DNA from: Spirochaetaceae bacterium
Lineage (GTDB): Bacteria > Spirochaetota > Spirochaetia > Treponematales > Breznakiellaceae
Assembly: GCA_031283025.1 (NCBI GenBank)
Contig: JAITCP010000078.1
Location: forward strand, 1-18,884
Direction: 5' to 3'
Length of the DNA: 18,884 bases
Shown: piece after piece, positions 7,251-14,031 of the stretch
Layout: each line of letters opens with the position of its first letter
Position numbering within the stretch: the first letter of the stretch is position 1
The notes under the pieces: model-generated
Database searches by the model: none
What the model saw: the letters and a program-made list of their open reading frames with translations, nothing else
What the model was told of the DNA's origin: nothing
Translations under genes and position numbers: made by a program

Positions 7251-8498
7251 ATGAGAAGAATATCATCCGATATGCCAACTTCGGATATGCAGTACAGGCT
7301 GCGCCGGCAGGAAGAGTCTTTAGCCAACATACAGTCAAAACTCAGCTCCAATACGCGGATCAAAGAACTGCGAGACGATCCTATGGCCGCATCCCATTCG
7401 GTACGCTACGATTCATACCTTACCCGGCTGCAGCGTTATGAAACAAACACCCGTTTTGCCATGGAACACTACGATCTTCAAGACAGCTACCTGAGGGAAT
7501 TTAACGACATACTCCAGAGGGTCCGGGAACTTGCGGTGCAGGGCTCCAACGGAATCTATGGGCCTGATGACACAAGATACATCGCCATAGAAATAAACGA
7601 ACTCCTTAAGGAATTAGCGTCCATAGCAAACAAAACAGGCATTGACGGCAAACAGTTGTTCGCAGGGGACAAGGCCTTTACCGAACCGTTCCGTCTGATT
7701 GAAGGAACCGTAGAGGGAGGCGGTGAATTGTTGATTGTGGGAGTGGAATACCGGGGCGCGGGAGCCAGCCGCCGTACAGAGATTAGCGACGGCACATATA
7801 CCACGCTGGATATAGGGGGCGGCGAGGCATTCTGGGCGGAAAGGATGAATGTTATTTCCGGTACTGACGCAACCAATTACCGGGTTACCCAGGACAGCGC
7901 CTTTTTTGTAGACGGAGTGGAAATAAAGCTTTCCACCGGAGACACCCTCCATACCATTATCGCCAAAATAAACGAATCCGCAGCTCCTGTTAAGGCCTAT
8001 GTAGACCCGGAAACCCGCGGCCTGGCCCTTACCGGAACCAACCCCCACCTTATCCGCATGGAAGACAGGCAGGACTCCCGCGTATTGCAGGATTTGGGGA
8101 TAATCCGGCCCAACAACGATCCCTATGCCACCAACTGGCATGAAAGCGCCCTTGTTTCCGGGGGATCGGCCTTTGACATGGTAATCCGGCTCAGGGACAG
8201 CCTGTACCGGCATGATCAGGAATTTGCCGGAAGCCAGGGTTTAGGCGGCATTGACCTGGCCCTTTCCAACATTGCCGCCCGGCTTACCACGGAAGGAAGC
8301 CGCCGGGAACGCTCAGAGATGACCTGGAAGCGTGTTAACGAAGAAATAATCAATGTATCTGCGGCTTTGGGACGGGAACATTCTCTTGACTATACAAACG
8401 CCGCTATGGAGCTGGCAATGATTGATTTTGCCCAACGTGCGGCGCTGCAGACTGCCGCCAAGGTGATTCCTCCAACGCTGCTCGACTTTTTACGGTAG
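7251..8498 (+). CDS. flgL: Flagellar hook-associated protein FlgL (HAP3), long form
   Basis: A 415-aa FlgL. The N-terminal flagellin-like helices (RRQEESLANIQSKLSS, then QRVRELAVQGSNGIYGPDD) and the C-terminal D0 helix (NAAMELAMIDFAQRAALQTA) are typical. It is about 100 residues longer than the enteric protein, the extra lying in the middle. Residues about 228-266 (STGDTLHTIIAKINES) again resemble the hook-IN motif seen in FlgK and FliD. It sits between FlgK and the flagellin filament. The ATG is preceded by AGGAG at a normal distance. A 14-bp perfect hairpin begins at the base after the stop codon and is part of an interspersed repeat. Confidence 0.94.
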   Translation: MRRISSDMPTSDMQYRLRRQEESLANIQSKLSSNTRIKELRDDPMAASHSVRYDSYLTRLQRYETNTRFAMEHYDLQDSYLREFNDILQRVRELAVQGSNGIYGPDDTRYIAIEINELLKELASIANKTGIDGKQLFAGDKAFTEPFRLIEGTVEGGGELLIVGVEYRGAGASRRTEISDGTYTTLDIGGGEAFWAERMNVISGTDATNYRVTQDSAFFVDGVEIKLSTGDTLHTIIAKINESAAPVKAYVDPETRGLALTGTNPHLIRMEDRQDSRVLQDLGIIRPNNDPYATNWHESALVSGGSAFDMVIRLRDSLYRHDQEFAGSQGLGGIDLALSNIAARLTTEGSRRERSEMTWKRVNEEIINVSAALGREHSLDYTNAAMELAMIDFAQRAALQTAAKVIPPTLLDFLR

Positions 8499-8536
8499 GG
8501 AACCTCTAAAAACCGGTTGTTTTTAGAGGTTCCTTT
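8499..8536 (+). terminator. Strong hairpin immediately after flgL (terminator-like, part of repeat)
   Basis: A perfect 14-bp stem, 8499-8512 with 8520-8533, loop CCGGTTG, followed by TTT. The stem includes A5/T5, so it could act as an intrinsic terminator or attenuator between flgL and fliW, in either direction. The T tail is short, so termination may be partial. Confidence 0.5.
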
Positions 8537-8578
8537 GCAATTTCTCGCCCTTTGGGCTGCGAAACGTGCGTTTTTAAG
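8501..8578 (+). repeat. Interspersed structured repeat, copy 1 (flgL-fliW gap)
   Basis: A 78-bp sequence that recurs at 13889-13966 without gaps and with 65 of 78 bases identical. It contains two hairpins. The first is the 14-bp stem just after flgL. The second runs from GCA (8537-8539) through TTTC and GCCC-TTT-GGGC to GAAA and TGC (8567-8569). Two differences between the copies keep base pairing: C8504-G8528 becomes T-A, and C8544-G8561 becomes T-A. It lies in the flgL-fliW gap and ends about 22 nt before the fliW ATG. Confidence 0.85.
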
Positions 8579-8600
8579 ATTATTTTAACAGGAGTTTAGC

Positions 8601-9059
8601 ATGAAAATACAAACAAAGGCTTACGGATTAATTGAAATTGATGAACGCCAGAAGGTGTCTTTTCCGGCGGGGCTTTTTGGCTTTGAATCCGTCAAGGACT
8701 ATGTGCTTATTGACGCGGAGCGGCAGCCTTTTTACTGGCTTCAGTCCCTGGAAGCGGAGCACATCGCCTTTATAACGATCAATCCTTTCCTGTTCCGGCC
8801 CGATTACGAATTGGACATAGAAGATGATCTGTTAAAGGACATAGGCATTACCAAGGCGGAAGACGCCCTCGTTTTTTCCATCGTTACCATTCCTCCTGGC
8901 GGCCCCATGACGGCAAACCTCCAGGGCCCCCTTATCATAAACCGGGAAACCCGCATAGGCAGGCAGGGAATATTAAGTGATTCGCGGTGGAAAACCAAGC
9001 ATGATATTCTGGAAGAGTTAAAGCTGGCCGGTACGGGCGGAAAGGACACGCCATGCTGA
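8601..9059 (+). CDS. fliW: Flagellar assembly factor FliW (CsrA antagonist)
   Basis: A 152-aa FliW, the usual length. The family core is visible at residues about 21-85: FPAGLFGFESVKDYVLID, then PFYWLQSLE and ITINPFLFRPDYELDIED, followed by the I.IPP/VTIPPGGPMTANLQGPLIIN strand region. FliW binds CsrA non-competitively and relieves repression; it also binds flagellin, so free flagellin titrates FliW and shuts off its own synthesis. The start has AGGAG at 8591-8595. Its last codons overlap csrA by 7 nt (9053-9059), a coupling expected for proteins that must be made in proportion. Confidence 0.95.
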   Translation: MKIQTKAYGLIEIDERQKVSFPAGLFGFESVKDYVLIDAERQPFYWLQSLEAEHIAFITINPFLFRPDYELDIEDDLLKDIGITKAEDALVFSIVTIPPGGPMTANLQGPLIINRETRIGRQGILSDSRWKTKHDILEELKLAGTGGKDTPC

Positions 9060-9283
9060 TACTTTCAAGAAAGATCAATGAAAAAATAATGATAGGCGAC
9101 GAAATTTCCATTTCCGTTATAGAGATAAGGGGCGATCAAGTTCGTATTGGGGTAGACGCTCCCAAAACGGTAAAGGTATTCCGTCAGGAAGTTTTTGACT
9201 CTATCAAGGCGGAAAATAAAGCCGCTGCGGAATCAACGCCTATTTTCCCGGAATTCGATTTTGGGATTCGGGAATCACTTTAA
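9053..9283 (+). CDS. csrA: Carbon storage regulator / translational repressor CsrA
   Basis: A 76-aa CsrA. Residues 1-45 match the RNA-binding beta-sandwich (MLILSRKINEKIMIGD, IRGDQVRIGVDAPK, VFRQEV). The residues known from E. coli to contact RNA, Leu4 and Arg44, are both present. The C-terminal tail of about 25 residues is longer than the E. coli protein (61 aa), as is common in FliW-containing bacteria, where the extension contacts FliW. It dimerises and binds GGA in hairpin loops and near Shine-Dalgarno sites. Both flagellin leaders in this window carry such sites. Its stop is only 4 bp from the stop of the opposite-strand HD-GYP gene. Confidence 0.97.
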   Translation: MLILSRKINEKIMIGDEISISVIEIRGDQVRIGVDAPKTVKVFRQEVFDSIKAENKAAAESTPIFPEFDFGIRESL

Positions 9284-9287
9284 CCGC

Positions 9288-10412
9288 TCATTCTGCGTCC
9301 CTATTGGCGTCAAAAAGATCATTAAAATCCCCGGAAATATGGTAAAATACGTCCAGTAAGGAAGGATCAAACTGAACGGACCTGGATTCCATCATCTTTT
9401 CCATTGTTTTTTTATGGTCGTATGCCGGTTTGTAGCTTCTTTTCATCCGTAAAGCATCGTATACGTCCGCTATTGCGACAATTCTTGCCGCCAGGGGAAT
9501 CATGTCTCCCTCAAGATTAAAAGGATACCCGGTGCCGTTCCACCGTTCATGGTGGGAAAGGGCTATTTCTTTCGCCATGGGGTTTGGATAGGTGGAAAGA
9601 ATAAAAGCGCCGTTTTTGGTATGTTCCTGCATTACCGTCCATTCCCAATCAGAAAGGGGCCCTTCTTTGTTAAGAATGTCATCGGGAGTGCCGATTTTTC
9701 CCACGTCATGCATGGATGCAAGAAAGCCTATGTTATCAATAAAATCAGCGTCTATGCGGTCATATCCTTTTTTGTTAAACAGTTCCTGCGACAAACGCAG
9801 GGAATACTTGTTGACGCGGGTAATATGCCGCCCCGTATCGTTGTCTTTAAGTTTAGAGGCTTCCAGAAGGCTTAAGAACACGCTGCGCAGCAAACGCCTG
9901 TTTTCTTCGGTTACATCGTCAAACATAAAAATAAATTCTTCCGGTTCCCGCTTGGCTATATCAAGCGGAAAAAGGTAGAGCTTTGCCTGGGTGGTAACGG
10001 TTTCCCGTGTTTTTATTTTTACCTCTCCCTTCCACGAATAACCGTTATTTCCGGTAAGAACTATTTCCCGGATTTGCTTAATATCTTCAAGATTTATATA
10101 TTTGCCAAAAATATCGGTAAAATATTGTCCGGCAAATTTATTGGCGACGGGAAGCAGTTTCTTACAGGAACTATTGGCAAAAATAATTTTTAGTTCTTTG
10201 TTTACAAAAAAGACGGGAAAAATGCTGTTGTCAAAGATATTTGCTTCAGTAAAATACTTTGAATTTCTGCCTAATTCATCGGCAAGCCTGTCATTGTACA
10301 TTTCTTCAGGTTGTGCCTGAATATCGTCTAAAAAATCTTCTGAGTCCTCCAGTTCTTCCAGTTCTTCTTCTTTTTCCATAATGCTACCCATTTTGTTTAT
10401 GTAATTCGGCAT
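9288..10412 (-). CDS. PAS/HD-GYP cyclic-di-GMP phosphodiesterase
   Basis: A 374-aa soluble protein. Residues 12-40 are very acidic. Residues about 55-170 look like a PAS sensor (FPVFFVNKELKIIFANSSC, closing with FIFMFDDVTEENRRL). Residues about 180-360 form an HD-GYP domain: H196 in GRHITRV, the HD pair at 235-236 in SMHDVGKIG, H264, and HHERWNGTGYP at 287-297 followed by AARIVAIADVYDAL. All metal ligands I can check are present, so it should hydrolyse c-di-GMP. The start at 10412 has AGGA six bases upstream and overlaps the end of tsaB by 29 nt; an inner ATG at 10379 is less well supported. The signal sensed by the PAS domain is unknown. Confidence 0.92.
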   Translation of the reverse strand: MPNYINKMGSIMEKEEELEELEDSEDFLDDIQAQPEEMYNDRLADELGRNSKYFTEANIFDNSIFPVFFVNKELKIIFANSSCKKLLPVANKFAGQYFTDIFGKYINLEDIKQIREIVLTGNNGYSWKGEVKIKTRETVTTQAKLYLFPLDIAKREPEEFIFMFDDVTEENRRLLRSVFLSLLEASKLKDNDTGRHITRVNKYSLRLSQELFNKKGYDRIDADFIDNIGFLASMHDVGKIGTPDDILNKEGPLSDWEWTVMQEHTKNGAFILSTYPNPMAKEIALSHHERWNGTGYPFNLEGDMIPLAARIVAIADVYDALRMKRSYKPAYDHKKTMEKMMESRSVQFDPSLLDVFYHISGDFNDLFDANRDAE

Positions 10413-11106
10413 CGCTCTTCCTAAGATATAGTGGACCGGAATCGGGCGAATGCGGCTCTTTTTCAGAGTCTAATAACTTTCCTTCCACTAATATACACTT
10501 TTTAATGGCTAAATTCAACAATTCCCCCGGATGAGCGCGCTGATAGGCAGGATCGGAGGCCGTTTGGGGAAAAACGGCGGCAAGTTCGGGAAAAACCAGG
10601 GGGGCAGCCGGGCCTGTTATCAAGAGGGAAGGGGAGGGGGCAGCCTTTTTTACCAAGAGGGCAAGATTTTGAGCGTCAATGTCCGCAAAATCCCCTATTC
10701 TTTCCCCCCTGCGGTACAGGGCGGTAAAAAAGGCGTTTTTTTTTGCGTCCATCACGGGCAGGACTATTCCTGGCCAGAAGGAAAGGGATTCAGCCATACA
10801 GTCAAGGGTAGGGATGGCAATAAGGGGAATTCCCAAAGCAAGGGCGATTCCTTTTGCGGCGGCAAAGCCTATACGGAGCCCGGTAAAAGAACCTGGCCCT
10901 TCCATGCAGGCGGCCCCCCCAAGTTCCTCTTTTTTAAGGCCTGCCATGCGTAAAAGGGTGTCTGCGCCGTCCATGATCAATTCTGAATGTCTTCCGCCGC
11001 CGGAAATTTCCAGGTAATACCGTTTTTCTTCGTCCGGCTTCCCTGTTTCCACAGCCAGACCTAATGCAAAGGTGTCTGACGCGGTATCAAAGGCAATTAT
11101 ATTCAC
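10384..11106 (-). CDS. tsaB: tRNA t6A biosynthesis protein TsaB (YeaZ)
   Basis: A 240-aa TsaB, normal length, of the ASKHA fold. It starts MNIIAFDTASDTFALGL, has GPGSFTGLRIG at 70-80 and the AAAKGIALALGIPLIAIPTL helix-strand after it. TsaB is the non-catalytic partner of TsaD in the complex that transfers threonylcarbamoyl to A37 of ANN-decoding tRNAs. The tsaE stop is 3 nt upstream of its ATG, so the two are co-transcribed. tsaD is not in the window. Confidence 0.96.
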   Translation of the reverse strand: MNIIAFDTASDTFALGLAVETGKPDEEKRYYLEISGGGRHSELIMDGADTLLRMAGLKKEELGGAACMEGPGSFTGLRIGFAAAKGIALALGIPLIAIPTLDCMAESLSFWPGIVLPVMDAKKNAFFTALYRRGERIGDFADIDAQNLALLVKKAAPSPSLLITGPAAPLVFPELAAVFPQTASDPAYQRAHPGELLNLAIKKCILVEGKLLDSEKEPHSPDSGPLYLRKSDAELHKQNG

Positions 11107-11109
11107 TTT

Positions 11110-11544
11110 TCATCCGTTTTTGTACAGAATTTTCCGTTTTCCGTCTTCCCTAATGACAATCTCTACCTTAAAAACTTTATCCTGGGGGAGGAGGCTAAGC
11201 CGTTCAGGCCATTCTATTATACACACCCCCTTTCCGTAAAGCAATTCTTCAGCTCCGGCAAGCCTAAAATCTTCGTCCCCGGCAAGGCGGTAGGCGTCTA
11301 TATGGTAGAGAGGCGTCTTGTTTCCGTATTCGTTGATTATCGTATAAGTCGGGCTGGTTATCTGCCCTGAAATTCCCAACGCACGGGCAATACCTGCGGC
11401 AAGAACTGTTTTTCCCGCCCCAAGCGTCCCTTTTAGGGTTACAATACTGCCGGGCCCAAGCAGCCCGCCTATTTTTTCCCCCAAGAGCAGCGTTTCCTCA
11501 GGAGAGGAAGAAACATACTCCCCGTAAACGGCGCTCTCATTCAT
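11110..11544 (-). CDS. tsaE: tRNA t6A biosynthesis ATPase TsaE (YjeE)
   Basis: A 144-aa P-loop ATPase. Walker A is GTLGAGKT (39-46), with the family signatures SPTYTIINEY (64-73), YHIDAYRL (80-87) and EWPERL (111-116). It energises the TsaBD complex for t6A formation. No strong Shine-Dalgarno sequence precedes the ATG. The upstream 87-aa gene ends 32 nt before, with a small CCCCT-TAT-AGGGG palindrome (11573-11585) over its stop that lacks a T tail and probably does not terminate. Confidence 0.96.
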   Translation of the reverse strand: MNESAVYGEYVSSSPEETLLLGEKIGGLLGPGSIVTLKGTLGAGKTVLAAGIARALGISGQITSPTYTIINEYGNKTPLYHIDAYRLAGDEDFRLAGAEELLYGKGVCIIEWPERLSLLPQDKVFKVEIVIREDGKRKILYKNG

Positions 11545-11576
11545 GGGTAAAAGGGCTTTTGCCGGAGGGTCCCCCC

Positions 11577-11840
11577 TTATAGGGGTAAGCCGTCGTTCTC
11601 ATCCAGCAGCGTTATAAACTGTTTTACCGCTTTAACAAGCGGAAGTAAAGGATAATCTACATGTTCCATATCGTTGATAATAACTTCGCTAATACCTGTA
11701 GGTTTTGTTTCCATGGTAAAATTGATGTTGCTTTCAACTGTTTCATTTATTAGTTCAATTTCCAATGTTCCGGAATAAAGCCGCCGATAATAAATTGGAA
11801 CATCTTTTCGAATCAAGCTTTTTAATGATGTAACTCTCAT
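11577..11840 (-). CDS. Conserved-looking 87-aa protein of unknown function
   Basis: I do not recognise a family. The 87-aa sequence begins MRVTSLKSLIRKDVPIYYRRLYSGTLEIEL, predicts beta strands in the first two thirds and a helix (PLLPLVKAVKQFITLLDEND) near the end. It is acidic towards the C-terminus, has no cysteine, signal peptide or membrane segment, and should be cytosolic. The ATG follows AGGGA at 6 nt and lies about 13 nt downstream of the predicted start point of a promoter at 11860-11889. It heads the unit with tsaE, tsaB and the HD-GYP gene, but shared function cannot be inferred from that alone. Confidence 0.65.
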   Translation of the reverse strand: MRVTSLKSLIRKDVPIYYRRLYSGTLEIELINETVESNINFTMETKPTGISEVIINDMEHVDYPLLPLVKAVKQFITLLDENDGLPL

Positions 11841-11859
11841 TACTTTTCCCTATTACAGT

Positions 11860-11889
11860 ATTTTATTCTAAAAATTATCAACTGGTCAA
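11860..11889 (-). promoter_or_regulatory. Sigma-70-type promoter for the 87-aa gene-tsaE-tsaB-HD-GYP unit
   Basis: On the minus strand TTGACC (11889-11884), an 18-bp spacer, then TAAAAT (11865-11860). The -35 lies over the last codons of the PilZ gene. A start near 11853 would leave a leader of about 13 nt. Confidence 0.5.
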
Positions 11890-12995
11890 TAATCCTTATA
11901 TTCATACACCAGGGCATTAATGACATTAAGGCCTTTTCTGGGAACTTTTAGGAATTTAATATGCATTATGGAAGATGCCGCTCCTGAGCGGTTTATCCGT
12001 AAAATCTGGCCCAGCGCCGCAACCGACATATTTTCCTCATAATAATCGAATTCTATCTTTAACCGGGAGCCGGCGGGGACGGAAAAAGCGGTTTTAATAG
12101 CGCAGCCGCCTATTGAAAGATCGGTGATCATTCCCTGAAGGCGCCGTTTTTCAACCGTCAATTTTGGCGGTTTATTCCGCTTTGTCGGTTCAAGATGTAC
12201 CAAAAAGAAACCACAGTCCATATCTATCTGCCTTCTCCTAAAACGCCGCTGGGTCATTGCCTTAACACCCCCCCGGTTGCGGGAAAGAAGTAAGGCCGGC
12301 CCATAAGAAGTATCCTGATTATCAAGGATTTGGCTTTCAAATGAAAATCCTTTGTTGGTTTTTGTAAAAAAGGCAAGTTTTACTTTAGTTCCCCGTGCAA
12401 AGGCTATACGGCTTCCTATGGAACTTCGCGGACTTTCTATCAAAACGCTGTCTTTTTGGGAAGAAATAACCCTTGTCTGGTAGGATTGCTGGTTTACGGA
12501 AAGTACCATATCCATGCCCGCGGATAAAATCTGATCGGAAGCGGCGCCCGGGCTGGTATTATGGTACAGCTCTATGGCATTTCGGGTAGAAAAAAGAAGA
12601 GCTACCCTTTGCTGAGCATCCGCGTCAGAAACGGGGGATTTTTCAATTTGCTTATAGGTTTGTTTGAAGTGTTTGTCCAAAAGCGGCGGGTTGGCTACAG
12701 CCTTTTCCGCATCAACAACGCCGTTGTTTTTTAACACATATTCCAATACCCGCCCTTGATCCCGGCTTAGGCTATAGGTTTTTCTAATCCGGTACAGGGT
12801 AAAGATAGAAAAGCGCCGCGTGGAGCTTGATGCCGCTCCTTTTGATGGTTTTTTGCCTACGCCAAGGCCGTGCCGTAACAGGCTGCTGATTAATGCCACC
12901 GCAATAATTGCCACCAGACTAACTAAAAGTATGGTTCCCGCTACAGGATCATCCTCTTTGAAGTAAGTCGGCGTTTGAAGCAAGAACCAGCTCAT
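11886..12995 (-). CDS. Membrane-anchored PilZ-domain (YcgR-like) c-di-GMP receptor
   Basis: A 369-aa protein. Residues about 18-40 form one hydrophobic membrane segment (AGTILLVSLVAIIAVALISSLL) near the N-terminus. A helical region with an SLSRDQGRVLEYVLKNN motif follows (about 60-145). Residues about 155-245 look like the YcgR-type N-terminal beta domain. The PilZ domain comes next, with the c-di-GMP-binding arginine cluster RRFRRR at 250-255 and DLSIGG at 292-297, matching RxxxR and D/NxSxxG. Binding is therefore likely. In enterics, YcgR acts as a flagellar brake; a similar motility role here is inference from its neighbours. Its ATG overlaps the stop of the upstream 289-aa gene by 4 nt (ATGA). 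Confidence 0.88.
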   Translation of the reverse strand: MSWFLLQTPTYFKEDDPVAGTILLVSLVAIIAVALISSLLRHGLGVGKKPSKGAASSSTRRFSIFTLYRIRKTYSLSRDQGRVLEYVLKNNGVVDAEKAVANPPLLDKHFKQTYKQIEKSPVSDADAQQRVALLFSTRNAIELYHNTSPGAASDQILSAGMDMVLSVNQQSYQTRVISSQKDSVLIESPRSSIGSRIAFARGTKVKLAFFTKTNKGFSFESQILDNQDTSYGPALLLSRNRGGVKAMTQRRFRRRQIDMDCGFFLVHLEPTKRNKPPKLTVEKRRLQGMITDLSIGGCAIKTAFSVPAGSRLKIEFDYYEENMSVAALGQILRINRSGAASSIMHIKFLKVPRKGLNVINALVYEYKDY

Positions 12996-13861
12996 TGTAA
13001 TCCTTCCTTCCGGTGAATAACGCCTAAATCAATGCCGCCTAGAATACCGGCAAGGCAAAGAAGCCGCGGAGAAAGCTCATATTCCGCCAGATCTCCCACT
13101 AAAACGGTATCGTTATTTTCATAAGCGGAAGCCAGTTCTTTCAGGGCGGTACTGAATTCGTCAATGTAATCTTTCAGGTTCAAGCATCCGTCCGGTACGG
13201 GTACTTCAATGGTTTCCAAAGGGGCGCCAAAGTGCTTAAAGAGGAAAATCAGGCGGAATACTTTTTCCGCCAGTGTGGAAAAAACGCTTATTGTTTCCGC
13301 CGCCCGCCCATCCTTGCCGGTCTGAATATCCAGAGGAAGTTCCTCCAGCCTTTTGGCAACTTCTTCTATCAAAGTTTGGGAACCGGCAAGCTCGCGGGAG
13401 GGATCCTCTATTTCCCGGATACGCTCGGACACCAGGGAAAGAGTTCCCGAAACGGGGAAATTCCCTTCCAGTGTTTTAATTACCAGGTTAAACAACTCAG
13501 GAGCGTTTGATTTAAGAAAGAGGGCAGTGGCGGACTTTTCCCAGCGCTGACGGTTTTCATCCCGTCCTGCCTCATCGAGGGTTTCATAGAATTCCAGATC
13601 GTCTTTTAGCCCCAGCAGGGCTTCCAGCATCAGTTCCGCCCAGCCGGAAGTCTTGACATTAATGGAAGCAATTTCTTCCAAAGGCATATCAAAAACGGCG
13701 TCCAGGGAGCTGCTGCCGTACATTTTTCCGTCCAGTTCCAGGCCGCTTATAAAAAAAAGCGAGCCTTCCAGCCAGTTTTCAATTCCCGCAAGAACGTCCC
13801 CAACCTTTTTTTCCGATTCAAGGGTAATATCCGCCGGTTTGCCGTTTATGCGTATATCCAT
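12992..13861 (-). CDS. 289-aa protein of unknown function, translationally coupled to the PilZ gene
   Basis: I do not recognise a family. From the ATG at 13861 the protein begins MDIRINGKPADITLESEKKVGDVL; that first segment looks like a small beta-grasp or strand-rich module (ING...DITLESEK). The rest is acidic and almost entirely helical (for example ELMLEALLGLKDDLEFYETLDEAG and LIEEVAKRLEELPLDI). It has no signal peptide or membrane segment. I prefer 13861 (AGAGG about 4 nt upstream) to the TTG at 13897, which would lie inside repeat copy 2. It sits between fliD and the PilZ gene on the same strand and overlaps the latter by 4 nt, so a role linked to filament assembly or c-di-GMP control is plausible but unproven. 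Confidence 0.75.
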   Translation of the reverse strand: MDIRINGKPADITLESEKKVGDVLAGIENWLEGSLFFISGLELDGKMYGSSSLDAVFDMPLEEIASINVKTSGWAELMLEALLGLKDDLEFYETLDEAGRDENRQRWEKSATALFLKSNAPELFNLVIKTLEGNFPVSGTLSLVSERIREIEDPSRELAGSQTLIEEVAKRLEELPLDIQTGKDGRAAETISVFSTLAEKVFRLIFLFKHFGAPLETIEVPVPDGCLNLKDYIDEFSTALKELASAYENNDTVLVGDLAEYELSPRLLCLAGILGGIDLGVIHRKEGLQ

Positions 13862-13888
13862 GCCGCCTCTATCCTGGAATAGTTTGTA

Positions 13889-13966
13889 AACTTCCAAAAA
13901 ACGGTTGTTTTTAGAAGTTCCTTTGCAGTTTTTCGCCCCACGGGCTGCAAAACGTGCATTTTCTAG
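13889..13966 (+). repeat. Interspersed structured repeat, copy 2 (between fliD and the 289-aa gene)
   Basis: Same orientation and length as copy 1 at 8501-8578, 65 of 78 identical. Hairpin 1 pairs 13889-13900 with 13908-13919 (one C-A mismatch). Hairpin 2 centres on GCCC-CAC-GGGC, so the loop has changed completely while the stem is intact. On the minus strand it lies in the leader of the 289-aa gene and starts 28 bp upstream of its preferred ATG. Confidence 0.85.
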
Positions 13967-13970
13967 CGGT

Positions 13971-14001
13971 AAATCTCTAAAAACTGAAGTTTTAAAGATT
14001 T
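13971..14001. repeat. Third related hairpin downstream of fliD
   Basis: AAATCT (13971-13976) pairs with AGATTT (13996-14001), with further imperfect pairing of the A-rich and T-rich inner segments. On the minus strand its arm reads TTTTTAGAGATT, a variant of TTTTTAGAGGTT and TTTTTAGAAGTT in the two repeat copies. It lies about 30 bp after the fliD stop and may help termination, but it has no clean T tail. Confidence 0.5.
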
Positions 14002-14031
14002 CCGTTTATCATTAACATCCCGAATTTTCTT

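Noticed and set aside
13862..13897. TTG start extending the 289-aa protein by 12 residues
   Set aside because: It lies within the interspersed repeat and lacks a ribosome site; the ATG at 13861 is better placed.
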